Below are positions 25,604 to 35,204 of a stretch of DNA of 64,000 bases, in pieces. The position numbers and the translations under genes were made by a program. The notes under the pieces are model-generated. The model ran no database searches. It worked only from the letters and a program-made list of their open reading frames with translations, and had not been told where the DNA came from. How positions within the stretch are numbered: the stretch's first letter is position 1; every line of letters begins with the position of its first letter. Source of the DNA: Myxococcota bacterium (GTDB lineage Bacteria > Myxococcota_A > Polyangia > Polyangiales > Houyiibacteriaceae); NCBI GenBank assembly GCA_028284955.1, contig JANQQS010000020.1, positions 1 through 64,000 of the forward strand. Direction: 5' to 3'.

Positions 25604-26806
25604 CTACCAAGCCGCCATGACGGCGGTGGTATTGTGAAACCCTTCGATGGTCGTCCCGGATTTTGCGATTTCGCCGTAGCAAGCCACGCCCAACGTCGGG
25701 GTGCCGTCCTGGCAGAAGGCATCGACTTGATCGCGGTAGCGGCCTCCAAGGAGTTTCCATCGCGCGGCGCAATCGAAGACGAGTTTTCCCTTGGGCGGTC
25801 GCTTCAAGTTTTGCGTCACCCGCTCAGAAACTTCTTTCGCCGCGTGAATCAGGCTTTCAGGGGTGGAGCGAACAACCCGCAGAGACTCGCCTTTGCGGAG
25901 GGAGCCTCCGAGGGTGATGCTGTGATCTGGATGGACCGCCATCGCCACCCGGATTTTGAGGCCCTCCCCAAACGGCGTGACGGCGCCAAGTTCGTAGAGC
26001 GCAGCAGTGTGAAGAAAATCTTGGTGGCCATCCCAGTAACCCAGCCGCCGCAGTTCGTCGCGATACACTTCCGCCGCCGGGAGCTGGTTCAACGAGATCA
26101 AGCGATTCCCTTCGATCTTGGTGACGAGGAGTTCTCGGGTCTGCTCGCCGGGGGTAAACCCGTGACGAACCTGTACGTCTGGAGCCGCCTCCGGAAAAAT
26201 CGCCGCGAACACCGCCGCGTTGCTTACCACGCGGTCGCCTGCGAACACTTCCGTCGCGCCGGAAAACTTCCAACAGTCTCCCGCGGTTCCGCCAAAGAAG
26301 CGCACGTGAGGCTTTCGCAGCTCGCTGAACTGGCGCACGATGGCTTCCCCGTCGCACGCGAACGCGTCGGCCATGCAGTACACTGCAGCATGTCGTGCCG
26401 AACCAACTTCGAGTCGTTCCAGGGCGGGTTGAACCGCGCTGTGTCCGCGTTCGCGTAGGTGTTCGACAACCGAAATGCTGGTTCGCAGTTGGTCTCCTCC
26501 CAGAACCGCGGCGACGCCGCCGGTGAGCGTGATCCCGTGTTCGGTGAATGCGGCTCCTCCGGTCGTGCCTCCGATCACGGGAACTTTGAGCTCGGCGTGC
26601 AGTTTCTCCACCAGCGACTGCGAATCTGCGCCGTGGGGCAAGTAGAGAATCGCAAGTTGCGGAGTCGTGGCCAGTTGTCGCGCGGCCTCTTTCGTGCGCT
26701 TGACGATTTCATCATCCTCAACCGAAACAGGACCTGCTGTAACCATCTCCATATCGGGGTTCTTCGCGTCTCCGTATGCCGGGCCGCTTCGATGGGCCCT
26801 CGACAT
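25604..26806 (-). CDS. FIST domain signal-transduction protein
   Basis: A 400-residue protein made of FIST_N and FIST_C domains. The N-terminal part has LAILYLPHGAD and VIGGTTGGAAF, where a GxTxxGE/A-type motif is usual. The C-terminal part has RRLGYWDGHQDF and ends with PTLGVACYGEIAK, followed by GFHNTTAVMAAW, a very typical FIST ending (function-like GEI, then FHN-T). FIST domains are predicted sensors of small molecules and are often paired with signalling proteins; none lies next to it here. It has no signal peptide. The SD for 26806 is weak. Confidence 0.85.
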   Translation of the reverse strand: MSRAHRSGPAYGDAKNPDMEMVTAGPVSVEDDEIVKRTKEAARQLATTPQLAILYLPHGADSQSLVEKLHAELKVPVIGGTTGGAAFTEHGITLTGGVAAVLGGDQLRTSISVVEHLRERGHSAVQPALERLEVGSARHAAVYCMADAFACDGEAIVRQFSELRKPHVRFFGGTAGDCWKFSGATEVFAGDRVVSNAAVFAAIFPEAAPDVQVRHGFTPGEQTRELLVTKIEGNRLISLNQLPAAEVYRDELRRLGYWDGHQDFLHTAALYELGAVTPFGEGLKIRVAMAVHPDHSITLGGSLRKGESLRVVRSTPESLIHAAKEVSERVTQNLKRPPKGKLVFDCAARWKLLGGRYRDQVDAFCQDGTPTLGVACYGEIAKSGTTIEGFHNTTAVMAAW

Positions 26807-27068
26807 GATAAATAGACGGCGGATCCGCTGCGGTTTTTAGTGCGTCCCATGATCCATAAGGAGTGGGTCATAGCCCCCGACCCCTACAGACAGTTCCCTA
26901 CACTCGTCGTTCTTGAGCTACGCACGCGTGTCTCGCGCGCGAATCGCAAGGATCACGAAGTCGATAGATAACAGTACTTTAGGTTTCGTTTCGCAGGGCT
27001 CATCGAAGCGTTGCGAAACCCGCGCAGGTGGCCTCGTTCTTGCGTGCTTTGACGTTGGCGGAGCTATC
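26807..27068. other. Divergent intergenic region
   Basis: 262 bp between the FIST gene and the DUF1592 gene. It should hold both promoters; no gene, strong hairpin or repeat was found. Confidence 0.4.
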
Positions 27069-28781
27069 TTGAAGTTGGGTTTACATAGCGTTCGTGCGTG
27101 GTCGGCGTTTTCGTCCTTGGGGGTCGCGTGGCTGGTTTGTGGCTGCACAGGAAGCATTGGCAACGTCGGCGACCAGGATGGGCTTGGCTCAGCGCGCGAT
27201 CCTGTCGTCTGCAAGGAGACGCCCGGGCCGGTACTGGCACCGCTCCATCGGCTCAGCCGAACCGAGTATGAGCGAGGTCTTAGACAGCTGGTGGGCGATT
27301 CGCTCGTCGACGGGGCGGCAGACCAGCTCCGAACCCTTCCGTCGGATGAGGCGGAGGGCGAGGGTGACTTTTCGCGTATGGACCATCGCTTGTCGAGCGA
27401 GCACGTAGGTGCACATTATCGGGTCGCGGACCGGATTGCGACTCAGCTCAGCCAGGACGCCGATGCAACCGTGGCCGCGTTCGGCGACTGCGCGCGCGCC
27501 AACCCGGACGAAGCCTGCTTGCGGTCCGCGCTACCAGGTTTTCTCCGTCGCGCATTTCATCGCGACCCGACAGACGACGAAATCCAGAACGTGATCGACG
27601 AAGCGAGCTCGTTTTCGGCAGGGGAGCGGATTCACGCGGCCGTATTTTTGACCCTCATGGCGCCTGATTTTCTTTATCGTTTTGAAAATCGAGGCGAAGA
27701 GGTGTCTCCAGAAGTGGTCGAGCTCACGGGGTTCGAGCTTGCGTCACGGCTGGCGGCCCATTTTTGGAGCGGGCCACCCGACGATGCGCTGCTCGATGCG
27801 GCAGCGAGCGGAGCCCTCGATTCTGAGGAGGGCTTTCGCGAACAAGTGGACCGCATGGTCGCCCACCCTCGCACCGAGGCCACCGTGATCGGCTTCTTTG
27901 ACGAGTGGTTTCACCTTCACCGTCCTCCGTTTGGAACGAGCCCGCGGCTCGAAGTTTTGCGCGACGGAACCGACATGACGGGTCTCTCAGAAGCGATGCG
28001 TAGCGAAGTGCACGAGCTGCTCCGCTTTCATCTCGACCAAGGAGACGGTTTTCGCGAAGCGCTGACGTCGCGCTATTCGTTCGCGCAAGATCCTCGCTTG
28101 GCGACCATCTACGGAGTCGAACCTTGGGATGGCACTTCGTCTCCACCGATGCTTCCCGAAGGCGAACGCTCCGGCATTCTGACGCGCGCGGGAATGCTCT
28201 ACACCGAAGATGGTTCCACCAATCCGTTTCGGCGCGGCGCGTTTCTGCGGCGATCGATTCTTTGCGATGCCGTCGCGCCGCCTCCGGCAGATTTGCCCCC
28301 CGATGCTTTGCAGCGCCCGCCCACCGAAGCAGGTGCGTCGTCGCGAGATCAGTTCGCGGCAAAAATCGTCGAAGAACCGTGCGCCAGTTGCCATGCACAG
28401 TTTACGTCGCTTGGCTACATCATGGAAGCCTACGACGGCCTCGGTCGATACCGTACCGAAGAGCGTCTCGTCACGGTAGAAGGCAATGATGAAGGAACCG
28501 CGGCCGTGGATGCATCTGCCGTCGCCGCCATCGAAGGCCGCGACGAACCCGCGGTCTCGGGCCCGGTGGCGCTGAGCCAGGCCATCGCCGATAGCCCGAA
28601 GGCAAACGCCTGTTTCGCGTCGCGATACGTTCGCTTTACCTACCGCCGCGAGATCGTCGGGGAAGATCAATGCGTGGCGGATCGCATCGCGCGAGAGCTT
28701 GAAGGGGGACAATCGATGCGCGAAGCGCTGCGCTCGGTGGCTCTCGACGAATCGTTTCGACTGCGCCGACTGGAGCCCTAA
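27069..28781 (+). CDS. DUF1592/DUF1588/DUF1585 lipoprotein with CxxCH motif
   Basis: A 570-residue protein of the large group found in Planctomycetes and Myxococcota that combines PSD/DUF1592, DUF1588 and DUF1585 domains. HRLSRTEYERGLRQLVGD opens the family region; LPGFLRRAFHRDPTDDE is the DUF1592 start; CASCH at 438-442 is a possible haem-attachment motif in DUF1588; RFTYRREIVG and ALRSVALDESFRLRR mark DUF1585. A TTG start at 27069 is preferred: GGAG lies a few bases upstream and it yields a clean lipoprotein signal (WLVCGC|TGS). The frame is open from 26913. Function is unknown, perhaps periplasmic redox. Its stop overlaps the next ATG (TAATG), so the two genes are translationally coupled. 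Confidence 0.85.
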   Translation: MKLGLHSVRAWSAFSSLGVAWLVCGCTGSIGNVGDQDGLGSARDPVVCKETPGPVLAPLHRLSRTEYERGLRQLVGDSLVDGAADQLRTLPSDEAEGEGDFSRMDHRLSSEHVGAHYRVADRIATQLSQDADATVAAFGDCARANPDEACLRSALPGFLRRAFHRDPTDDEIQNVIDEASSFSAGERIHAAVFLTLMAPDFLYRFENRGEEVSPEVVELTGFELASRLAAHFWSGPPDDALLDAAASGALDSEEGFREQVDRMVAHPRTEATVIGFFDEWFHLHRPPFGTSPRLEVLRDGTDMTGLSEAMRSEVHELLRFHLDQGDGFREALTSRYSFAQDPRLATIYGVEPWDGTSSPPMLPEGERSGILTRAGMLYTEDGSTNPFRRGAFLRRSILCDAVAPPPADLPPDALQRPPTEAGASSRDQFAAKIVEEPCASCHAQFTSLGYIMEAYDGLGRYRTEERLVTVEGNDEGTAAVDASAVAAIEGRDEPAVSGPVALSQAIADSPKANACFASRYVRFTYRREIVGEDQCVADRIARELEGGQSMREALRSVALDESFRLRRLEP

Positions 28782-30415
28782 TGCGTTTCGACCGTTTTTC
28801 GAGAAGACTGTTTTTGACGGGTGCCGGCGGCACAGTGCTCGCGCTTCCGTGGCTGTCATCGCTCTTGCCGCGCTCGATTCGGCGCGAAGTGGGCGCGCAG
28901 CCGGCGTCGATTCCCAAGCGATTCGTCGCCATCAAGACCTACAGCGGGGCTCCCGTGCTTGATTGGTACCCGCGGCAAGCTCCGCCGGGATATTCAACCC
29001 ACGGGGTTGACGGCACCGTCGTCGCCTCCCAGCGGCTGGCTGAACCTACCGGTCGGCATCGCAACGGAAACCAATACTACGGACATTCGGCGCCGCTTTC
29101 GGACTTCGCAGCGACAGGGGTGTCCAACGTGTTCACCGAACGCCTCAACCCACATTTGGATCAGATGATCTTGTTTCGAGGCCTCGATTTCATGCCCGGC
29201 ATCAATCATAACCACGGCGGTTACCTCGGCAATCTGGGGCTCAATACCGACGGATTGGGAGGGGCCGTCTCCGGCGCACAGATCAACGCGACGATCGACT
29301 ACGTCATGTCGCGGTCGCCCAATGTCTATCCCTCAGCTCCAGCGGGACCGCGAGTATTTCACTTGGGCAGCCGCCCGAACACCGCATCGTACGCTCCTCG
29401 TGACCTCAACAACGTGCTCGCGGTAGGGCTAGGCTCGATCGAGCGCGCCCAGGCCTATGTTGACCCTCGCGCAGCGTTCGACGCCGCGCTGTCCTTGGTG
29501 ATGCCGGGACAAATGGCAGGCGGCGAACCGGGGGTGTCGACTCGACTGATCGATCGCGTCATCGACGATTATCGAGCCGCTATGGGTGGGCCCCACCTAA
29601 GCGCCGCCGACCGCATGACCCTCGACCGGCACGTGACTCATCTGGTGGAGCTCGAAGATCGCGTGAACGGCGCTGCGGCCCGGGCGTGCGACGCATCGTC
29701 TCGGCCCCAGGCGATCGATTCAGGCCGCGAGTTTTCCGTCGACCCCGCAACCATCACTTCGCTTTTTGACAACTTTGTCGATCTTATTGCGCTCGCGTTC
29801 TCTTGCGATGTGACCCGCATCGTGACGTTGGATGTCACCAAGATGGTGGTGGAAGATGGCGGGAACACCTTTGGTCTTGGAGATTCCGAAGACGCAACCT
29901 CGTCAGGACGGTCGAACTGGCATTTTCAGGCCCACGAGTGGGACGCCAACGCTCAACGCTGGCTCGGTCAAGGCGCGCGATGGGTGGCGGAACGGGTGGT
30001 GCTTCGGTTGCTCGATCGTCTTGCAGAAATCACCGAAACCGACGGCGAATCGCTGCTGCATCATTCGCTGGTGATGTGGAGCAACGAACTGAGCTTCAAC
30101 CATTTGGCCTACAGTATACCCACCGCCACTTGGGGATCCGCGGGAGGCTTCCTGCGTACCGGTCGGTTCATCGACTATATCGACCATCAACAGCCCATTC
30201 GCTTCCGCCAGCATGAAGGGTCCGCGATCGAAGGCGTTCAATTTAATCGCTGGCTCGTTACCATCATGCGCGCGATGGGGTTGTCTCCTCAGGAATACGA
30301 GCGTGAGCGAGGCCGTGGCTTTGGTGAGTACGGCACCGTCGGGAAAGACGATGGCCACGCGAAAGACTACGACCAGAGCAATGTCGGGCAGGTCTTGCCC
30401 GACATCATGGTCTAG
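28781..30415 (+). CDS. DUF1552 protein with Tat signal
   Basis: A 544-residue protein of the DUF1552 family. The N-terminus carries a twin-arginine motif (SRRLFLTGAGG, residues 7-17) and a hydrophobic stretch ALPWLSSLLP, so it should be exported folded, possibly with a cofactor. Family blocks seen include KRFVAIKTYSGAP, ILFRGLDFMPGINHNHGG and VMWSNELSFNHLAYSIP. DUF1552 proteins are related to the alkaline-phosphatase-like DUF1501 group and almost always sit next to DUF1592 proteins, as here with a 1-bp overlap. The biochemical role is not known. Confidence 0.9.
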   Translation: MRFDRFSRRLFLTGAGGTVLALPWLSSLLPRSIRREVGAQPASIPKRFVAIKTYSGAPVLDWYPRQAPPGYSTHGVDGTVVASQRLAEPTGRHRNGNQYYGHSAPLSDFAATGVSNVFTERLNPHLDQMILFRGLDFMPGINHNHGGYLGNLGLNTDGLGGAVSGAQINATIDYVMSRSPNVYPSAPAGPRVFHLGSRPNTASYAPRDLNNVLAVGLGSIERAQAYVDPRAAFDAALSLVMPGQMAGGEPGVSTRLIDRVIDDYRAAMGGPHLSAADRMTLDRHVTHLVELEDRVNGAAARACDASSRPQAIDSGREFSVDPATITSLFDNFVDLIALAFSCDVTRIVTLDVTKMVVEDGGNTFGLGDSEDATSSGRSNWHFQAHEWDANAQRWLGQGARWVAERVVLRLLDRLAEITETDGESLLHHSLVMWSNELSFNHLAYSIPTATWGSAGGFLRTGRFIDYIDHQQPIRFRQHEGSAIEGVQFNRWLVTIMRAMGLSPQEYERERGRGFGEYGTVGKDDGHAKDYDQSNVGQVLPDIMV

Positions 30416-30506
30416 ACCACAAGCGATTTTTTGTCAGAAATAGTCTGGTTGCCTCGAAGGCCTTCGCTGAACCGCCACCGCCGCGTGCGCGGGAAAGGAG
30501 CCAACA

Positions 30507-31331
30507 ATGAGAAACCACATCACGACGCGAACGGCCGTGTTGAGTCTGGTCGTCGCATACCTAGGCGCGTGCGCTGCCGATATCGCCACAGACGAAGAGG
30601 TCGTGGGGGAACATGCGTCGGACCTTCGGCAGAGCGCCCAAACGGCAAAGGGCGCATCTGCGTCTGCGACCCATCAGGCCAACAATCATGCCGCTCAACC
30701 TCGGACAACTCAGAACTTGGCGAAACAGCATGCGACCACCCAATACTCGAAAAACCAACATTCTAAAAGTAGCGGAACGCTAGCCACAGCGGGTCAGAGC
30801 GCTCAGGCGATCACCGAGTACGTGTGTTGCCACGATGAAGCATGCAAGGCGGAAACTCCGCCCAGCGAATGCGACTTCGATGCCTACGCTTGCTCCGCTT
30901 CGGAGTGTTGGTTGATCCAGCCTCCTGATCCAGGGGCAGCAGATGACTTCGTGTCCAAAACGAATTCTGTCGATCCGATTGGCGTGCATTCTTCTGGGTC
31001 GCTCGCGAACAACGGCGGCACAAGCCAGGCGGCCCCGCCCGGCGGATTTCCTGGTGGTACCGGCCCATGGACCGACCCAGTATTTCAAGATCCCTCATGC
31101 GCGCTGCGCCCCGACTGGGACCCCTGCGATACCTTCCCCGGTGGAGGCGGCGGAGGCGGAGGCGGCAGTGGCGGTGGTGGCGGCGGCCACTACGGTGAAT
31201 GGGATTGCACTCAGTGCAACCTCGAGTTCATCGCATGCTTTGCCGGCTGTGGCGCACCAGGGTTCATCTGTCGCGGTGTATGCGTGTACGACTACATCAA
31301 ATGTGCGCGTGACAAGTGTGACGACCAGTAG
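30507..31331 (+). CDS. Gly- and Cys-rich lipoprotein
   Basis: A 274-residue predicted lipoprotein with lipobox AYLGAC|AAD. The first mature third is a low-complexity Gln/Asn/His/Thr-rich segment; a central region has seven Cys; and a run of Gly (about residues 212-228) leads to a compact C-terminal domain with ten Cys spaced CTQC, CFAGC, CRGVC and CARDKC. It follows the DUF1552 gene by 91 bp and has its own strong SD (AAAGGAG). No family was recognised; a surface-exposed disulfide-bonded module on a flexible stalk is what the sequence shows. Confidence 0.65.
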   Translation: MRNHITTRTAVLSLVVAYLGACAADIATDEEVVGEHASDLRQSAQTAKGASASATHQANNHAAQPRTTQNLAKQHATTQYSKNQHSKSSGTLATAGQSAQAITEYVCCHDEACKAETPPSECDFDAYACSASECWLIQPPDPGAADDFVSKTNSVDPIGVHSSGSLANNGGTSQAAPPGGFPGGTGPWTDPVFQDPSCALRPDWDPCDTFPGGGGGGGGGSGGGGGGHYGEWDCTQCNLEFIACFAGCGAPGFICRGVCVYDYIKCARDKCDDQ

Positions 31332-31566
31332 TCGATTCGGCACGCACGTTTGAGCGGCCATTCTCCGACGAGGCCATCACCGAACGCGCCGGGACCGTGG
31401 AGCAGAAAGATTCTTCGTGGTCTCGGCGCGCTCTTTATCGTCCGCTGGAAGGTATTGTTTGCTGGAAGGTATTGTTCGCCGCCGGGGAGGGCATCGAGGA
31501 TTCGGCCGGGGAGCTCTCGACTCTAATTTTGTCGCGCTCAAAGTGTTTGTCGTACGAGGTATCGGT
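31332..31566. other. Convergent intergenic region with a 17-bp duplication
   Basis: 235 bp between convergent genes without a supported gene. GCTGGAAGGTATTGTTT at 31444-31460 is repeated with one change at 31461-31477. Confidence 0.6.
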
Positions 31567-33501
31567 TCAGTGCGCTGACGTACCAAACGTGTCCCGTTCG
31601 CCCCCGCCTGGATTGGCGACGAACTGGTCGGTCGGGCTCTGGTCGGTGAGCGGTCCGAAGTAGATGCTGATCCGGCCGCCTCCATCGTCCATCGGGCGGG
31701 TGGATACCAAATCATAAAAACCGTCGCCGTCGAGGTCTCCGGCGCTCGATACCGCGCGACCCTTGCGCAATCCGATTTCGGCGGGAGCGGGGTAGGTGAA
31801 GACGGGTCGCTGAGGAAACTCGCCTGTCGCGCCGAGGTACACATAGGTTTGGCCACTGTCCCCCATCGCGATCGCTCGGTCGGGAGCAGTGACCACGAGG
31901 TCGGCAATGCTGTCGCCATTGAGGTCATTGATCGCCGATACGGATTGCCCAAATCGCTGAGTCGCGACAGAGCTCGGGAGTGTAAGCGTGACGGATTCGC
32001 GTGTGGTTGGATCGGAGGAGCCGAAATAAACCACCACCGCGCCCGCTTGGGCAGAATCGTTCACGGTATAGCCGAACGCCCCGACGACGTAGTCGGCGTA
32101 GCCGTCCGCGTTCAGATCTCCTCCGCCGCTCGCCGAGTCACCGAAAAATGAATCTCCGGGCGCTTCCGGTTCCAGCGTAAACGATGGCGCGCTAGGAAAA
32201 TCGCCGGGGGTCCCGAGAAACACAAACGCGCTTCCCGAACGAATACCCCCGCGTTCGTGCTTGCGCGCTCCCGCCAAAATGTCGGCATAGCCGTCGCCGT
32301 TGATGTCTCCAATGCCTGCGACGCTCGATCCAAACTCCGCCGATGCTTGATTTCCAGGGCTGTCGAGCGAGACGCTCGGCGAACCCACCAAACCGCGTTC
32401 CGAGCCGAAATAGAGATACACGCCCCCTTCGCCGTCGGCTCCGTTTTCTTGCTGTCGCGCCCCCACCACGATGTCCGCGTAGCCATCGCCATTCACATCT
32501 CCCGCGCCCGCCGCGGCCAGGCCGAACGCGCCGCTTCGCTCGAGCGGGTTTTCGATCCGCAGGTCCGCGGAGCTCGGAAGACCCTCCGGCGACCCCAAAA
32601 AGATAAGTGTTTCGCCCATGTTGGATACTGCGAGGTCTTGCCCCGGCGCGGTGATCAACAGGTCTGAACATCCATCCGCGTTCACGTCTCCCGCGCTGGA
32701 CACAACGCTGCCAAACGAACCAAACGCTTGGTTCAAAGGGTTTTCATAGCTTTGGTGCGGAGAGTCTGCGACGCCGGCGGAGCTTCCCAGAAATACGAAG
32801 GCTTTGCCCTCTCGCTCGTTGCCTCCGCCGGTTTGTTCGGATTGAGCCGTCGGCGCGCCGGCGACTAAGTCGGAATAGCCGTCGCAGTTGTAGTCGCTCG
32901 GCAGCCGCCCGACATCGAGATAGCGGACCGTTGTCCACTCGGAGCAAAGGTCGTCTTTGCACGCGCGAACGCGCCAGTAGTACCTTCTTCCCACTGGCGC
33001 CTCGGTAGACACGGGAAGGTTTTCGCTGGGCCGGAACACGACGACGTTCTCGATCGGTGGGGTGGATTCGATTCGTGCATTGAGCTCGGGGCTCGGAAAG
33101 GCGCATTCCCCAAACGTTTCGAGCGGACATTCGTCGTCGAGCTGAAACTCATAGTGGGTCGCATCCATCACTGAGTTCCAGATGAACTTTGGGCGCAGCG
33201 GGTTATTCGCGTCGGCCGCGCCTCCGGCATGAACGCTTCCCGTCGTTCGTCCGTTCCATGGGTACCTCGCGCTGACGTTCGCCGGCGGCGTCGATGGGTC
33301 GGCGGCTCCATGCGTCACCTGCACGCAAACCCCGCTTCCATCTTCGGTCGAGCCCTCGGCGCATACGCAGGCGCGCGCTTCGTTTTCAACCCGGCCCGCT
33401 GGGCATGACGGGTCCCCGCAGCCATGAAGAGAAATAAAGGCCATCGCGGCCAGCATTTCGTGGAGTCCAGTGGTCGAGTTGCGAGTGACGAAGAACAGCA
33501 T
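31567..33501 (-). CDS. FG-GAP repeat lipoprotein (paralogue 2)
   Basis: A homologue of the gene at 11572 with the same order of parts: putative lipobox SLHGC|GDP, short Cys-rich segment, fibronectin-like region (FIWNSVMDATHYEFQLDDECP, RRYYWRVRACKDDLC), then about seven FG-GAP blades with DVNADGCSDLL, DVNGDGYADIV, DINGDGYADIL and DLDGDGFYDLV calcium loops. It should be a surface beta-propeller adhesin-like protein. The start is uncertain: in-frame ATGs exist at 33546, 33501 and 33456 and none has a clear SD; 33501 gives the most plausible signal peptide. Unlike its paralogue it lacks the 15-bp N-terminal repeats. It is divergent from pckA. Confidence 0.8.
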   Translation of the reverse strand: MLFFVTRNSTTGLHEMLAAMAFISLHGCGDPSCPAGRVENEARACVCAEGSTEDGSGVCVQVTHGAADPSTPPANVSARYPWNGRTTGSVHAGGAADANNPLRPKFIWNSVMDATHYEFQLDDECPLETFGECAFPSPELNARIESTPPIENVVVFRPSENLPVSTEAPVGRRYYWRVRACKDDLCSEWTTVRYLDVGRLPSDYNCDGYSDLVAGAPTAQSEQTGGGNEREGKAFVFLGSSAGVADSPHQSYENPLNQAFGSFGSVVSSAGDVNADGCSDLLITAPGQDLAVSNMGETLIFLGSPEGLPSSADLRIENPLERSGAFGLAAAGAGDVNGDGYADIVVGARQQENGADGEGGVYLYFGSERGLVGSPSVSLDSPGNQASAEFGSSVAGIGDINGDGYADILAGARKHERGGIRSGSAFVFLGTPGDFPSAPSFTLEPEAPGDSFFGDSASGGGDLNADGYADYVVGAFGYTVNDSAQAGAVVVYFGSSDPTTRESVTLTLPSSVATQRFGQSVSAINDLNGDSIADLVVTAPDRAIAMGDSGQTYVYLGATGEFPQRPVFTYPAPAEIGLRKGRAVSSAGDLDGDGFYDLVSTRPMDDGGGRISIYFGPLTDQSPTDQFVANPGGGERDTFGTSAH

Positions 33502-33604
33502 GATGGCTGGTTTACTGGAGAAACGCGCAGGGTGTCCACCAAGCATATTGACAAGCGTGGCAGTGGATGTACGACCATCAAGGTCCTAAGCCAACGAGGA
33601 AGCC

Positions 33605-33634
33605 ATGCTGGAACCCGTAATGCTTGAACCAAAC
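33605..33634 (+). repeat. 15-bp x2 duplication at the pckA start
   Basis: ATGCTGGAACCCGTA (33605-33619) and ATGCTTGAACCAAAC (33620-33634) are adjacent near-copies that duplicate the start codon and four following codons. Confidence 0.55.
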
Positions 33635-35191
33635 GGTATTCATGTCGAAACCGTGCACCGAAATTTGTCCCCCGCGCGGCTCTACGAGCAAGCCCTGAAA
33701 TACGAGCAAGGGTCGGCCATTGCTGCGTCGGGTGCCCTCGTCGCCTACTCCGGCGAGAAGACCGGCCGCAGCCCGAGCGACAAACGCATCATCGACCATC
33801 CTGATTCGTCAAACGACATCTGGTGGGGTGACGTGAACATTCGGGCGGATGAGAACGTGTTTATGATCAACCGCGAACGGGCCATCGACTATCTCAACAC
33901 CCGCGAGCGAGTCTACGTCGTTGACGGGTTTGCCGGTTGGGACCCCAAGTACCGGATCAAGGTGCGCATCATTTGCGCGCGGGCGTACCACGCCCTCTTC
34001 ATGCACAACATGTTGATTCGACCGACCGAAGAAGAGCTGCGTCGGTTCGGCGACCCCGACTACGTCGTCTACAACGGCGGGGGTTTCCCCGCGAACCGCT
34101 ACACCAGCCAAATGACGTCAAAAACCAGCGTCGATCTCTGCTTCGAGCGCCGCGAGTTCGTCATTTTGGGTACCGAATACGCGGGCGAAATGAAAAAGGG
34201 CGTGTTCACCATCATGAACTACCTGCTGCCTAAGCGGGGCGTGCTTTCGATGCATTGCTCAGCCACGGAAGGGCCCAGTGGCACCACATCCATTCTCTTT
34301 GGCCTGTCCGGAACCGGAAAGACCACCCTCAGCGCAGACCCCAAGCGCCGCCTGCTGGGCGATGACGAACACGGGTGGAGCGACGAAGGCGTGTTTAATA
34401 TCGAAGGGGGCTGCTACGCCAAGGCCATCGACCTGAGTCGCGACGCGGAGCCCGAGATCTACGACGCGATTCGATTCGGGGCGGTTCTCGAAAACGTCTT
34501 TCTCGACGAAGACACCCACGAAGTCGATTTCACCGACACCTTTTTGACCACCAATACCCGCTGTTCCTATCCGATCGAGTACATGGACACGGCGAAGATT
34601 CCCTGCGTGGGCGGGCACCCGGACCATGTACTCTTTCTCACCTGCGACGCGTTTGGAGTATTGCCACCCGTCAGCAAGCTGACTCCCGAGCAAGCGATGT
34701 ATCACTTTATTAGCGGGTATACGGCGAAGGTCGCGGGCACCGAGCAAGGCGTCACCGACCCAGAAGCGACTTTTTCGGCCTGTTTTGGCGCGCCTTTCCT
34801 GGTTTGGCATCCGACCAAATATGCGGAGCTGCTGGCCGAGAAACTGAGAAAACACAAAGCCCAGACTTGGCTCATCAATACCGGATGGTCAGGTGGTAGC
34901 TACGGTGTGGGTGCGCGCATCAAGCTCAAGCATACCCGCGCGATTCTCGACGCGATCTATGCTGGCGAGCTTTCCAACGTGGCTTGTCGAACGGACGAGG
35001 TGTTTGGTTTCGAAGTGCCCGAAACCTGCCCCAGCGTGCCTGACGAGATTCTGAACCCACGAAATACGTGGAGTGATCGGGAAGGCTACGACCGCACCCG
35101 GAGTCGATTGGCGTCGCTTTTCGCGAAAAACTTCGAGGTATTCGAAGACCGAGCGAGCGAAGAGATCCGCGCCGCCGGCCCTCGCGTGTAG
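33605..35191 (+). CDS. pckA: Phosphoenolpyruvate carboxykinase (ATP)
   Basis: A 528-residue ATP-type PEP carboxykinase, which converts oxaloacetate and ATP to PEP, CO2 and ADP at the start of gluconeogenesis. The P-loop GLSGTGKTT lies at about residues 233-241. Other family blocks are [13 protein letters not shown] near the N-terminus, the substrate-binding [34 protein letters not shown] with metal ligands, and the C-terminal [13 protein letters not shown]. Length is normal. GAGGAA precedes the ATG. The first ten codons are a 15-bp imperfect duplication ([10 protein letters not shown]), so a second in-frame ATG at 33620 is also possible. Confidence 0.95.
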   Translation: MLEPVMLEPNGIHVETVHRNLSPARLYEQALKYEQGSAIAASGALVAYSGEKTGRSPSDKRIIDHPDSSNDIWWGDVNIRADENVFMINRERAIDYLNTRERVYVVDGFAGWDPKYRIKVRIICARAYHALFMHNMLIRPTEEELRRFGDPDYVVYNGGGFPANRYTSQMTSKTSVDLCFERREFVILGTEYAGEMKKGVFTIMNYLLPKRGVLSMHCSATEGPSGTTSILFGLSGTGKTTLSADPKRRLLGDDEHGWSDEGVFNIEGGCYAKAIDLSRDAEPEIYDAIRFGAVLENVFLDEDTHEVDFTDTFLTTNTRCSYPIEYMDTAKIPCVGGHPDHVLFLTCDAFGVLPPVSKLTPEQAMYHFISGYTAKVAGTEQGVTDPEATFSACFGAPFLVWHPTKYAELLAEKLRKHKAQTWLINTGWSGGSYGVGARIKLKHTRAILDAIYAGELSNVACRTDEVFGFEVPETCPSVPDEILNPRNTWSDREGYDRTRSRLASLFAKNFEVFEDRASEEIRAAGPRV

Positions 35192-35204
35192 CGTTGTGAC
35201 GTCG

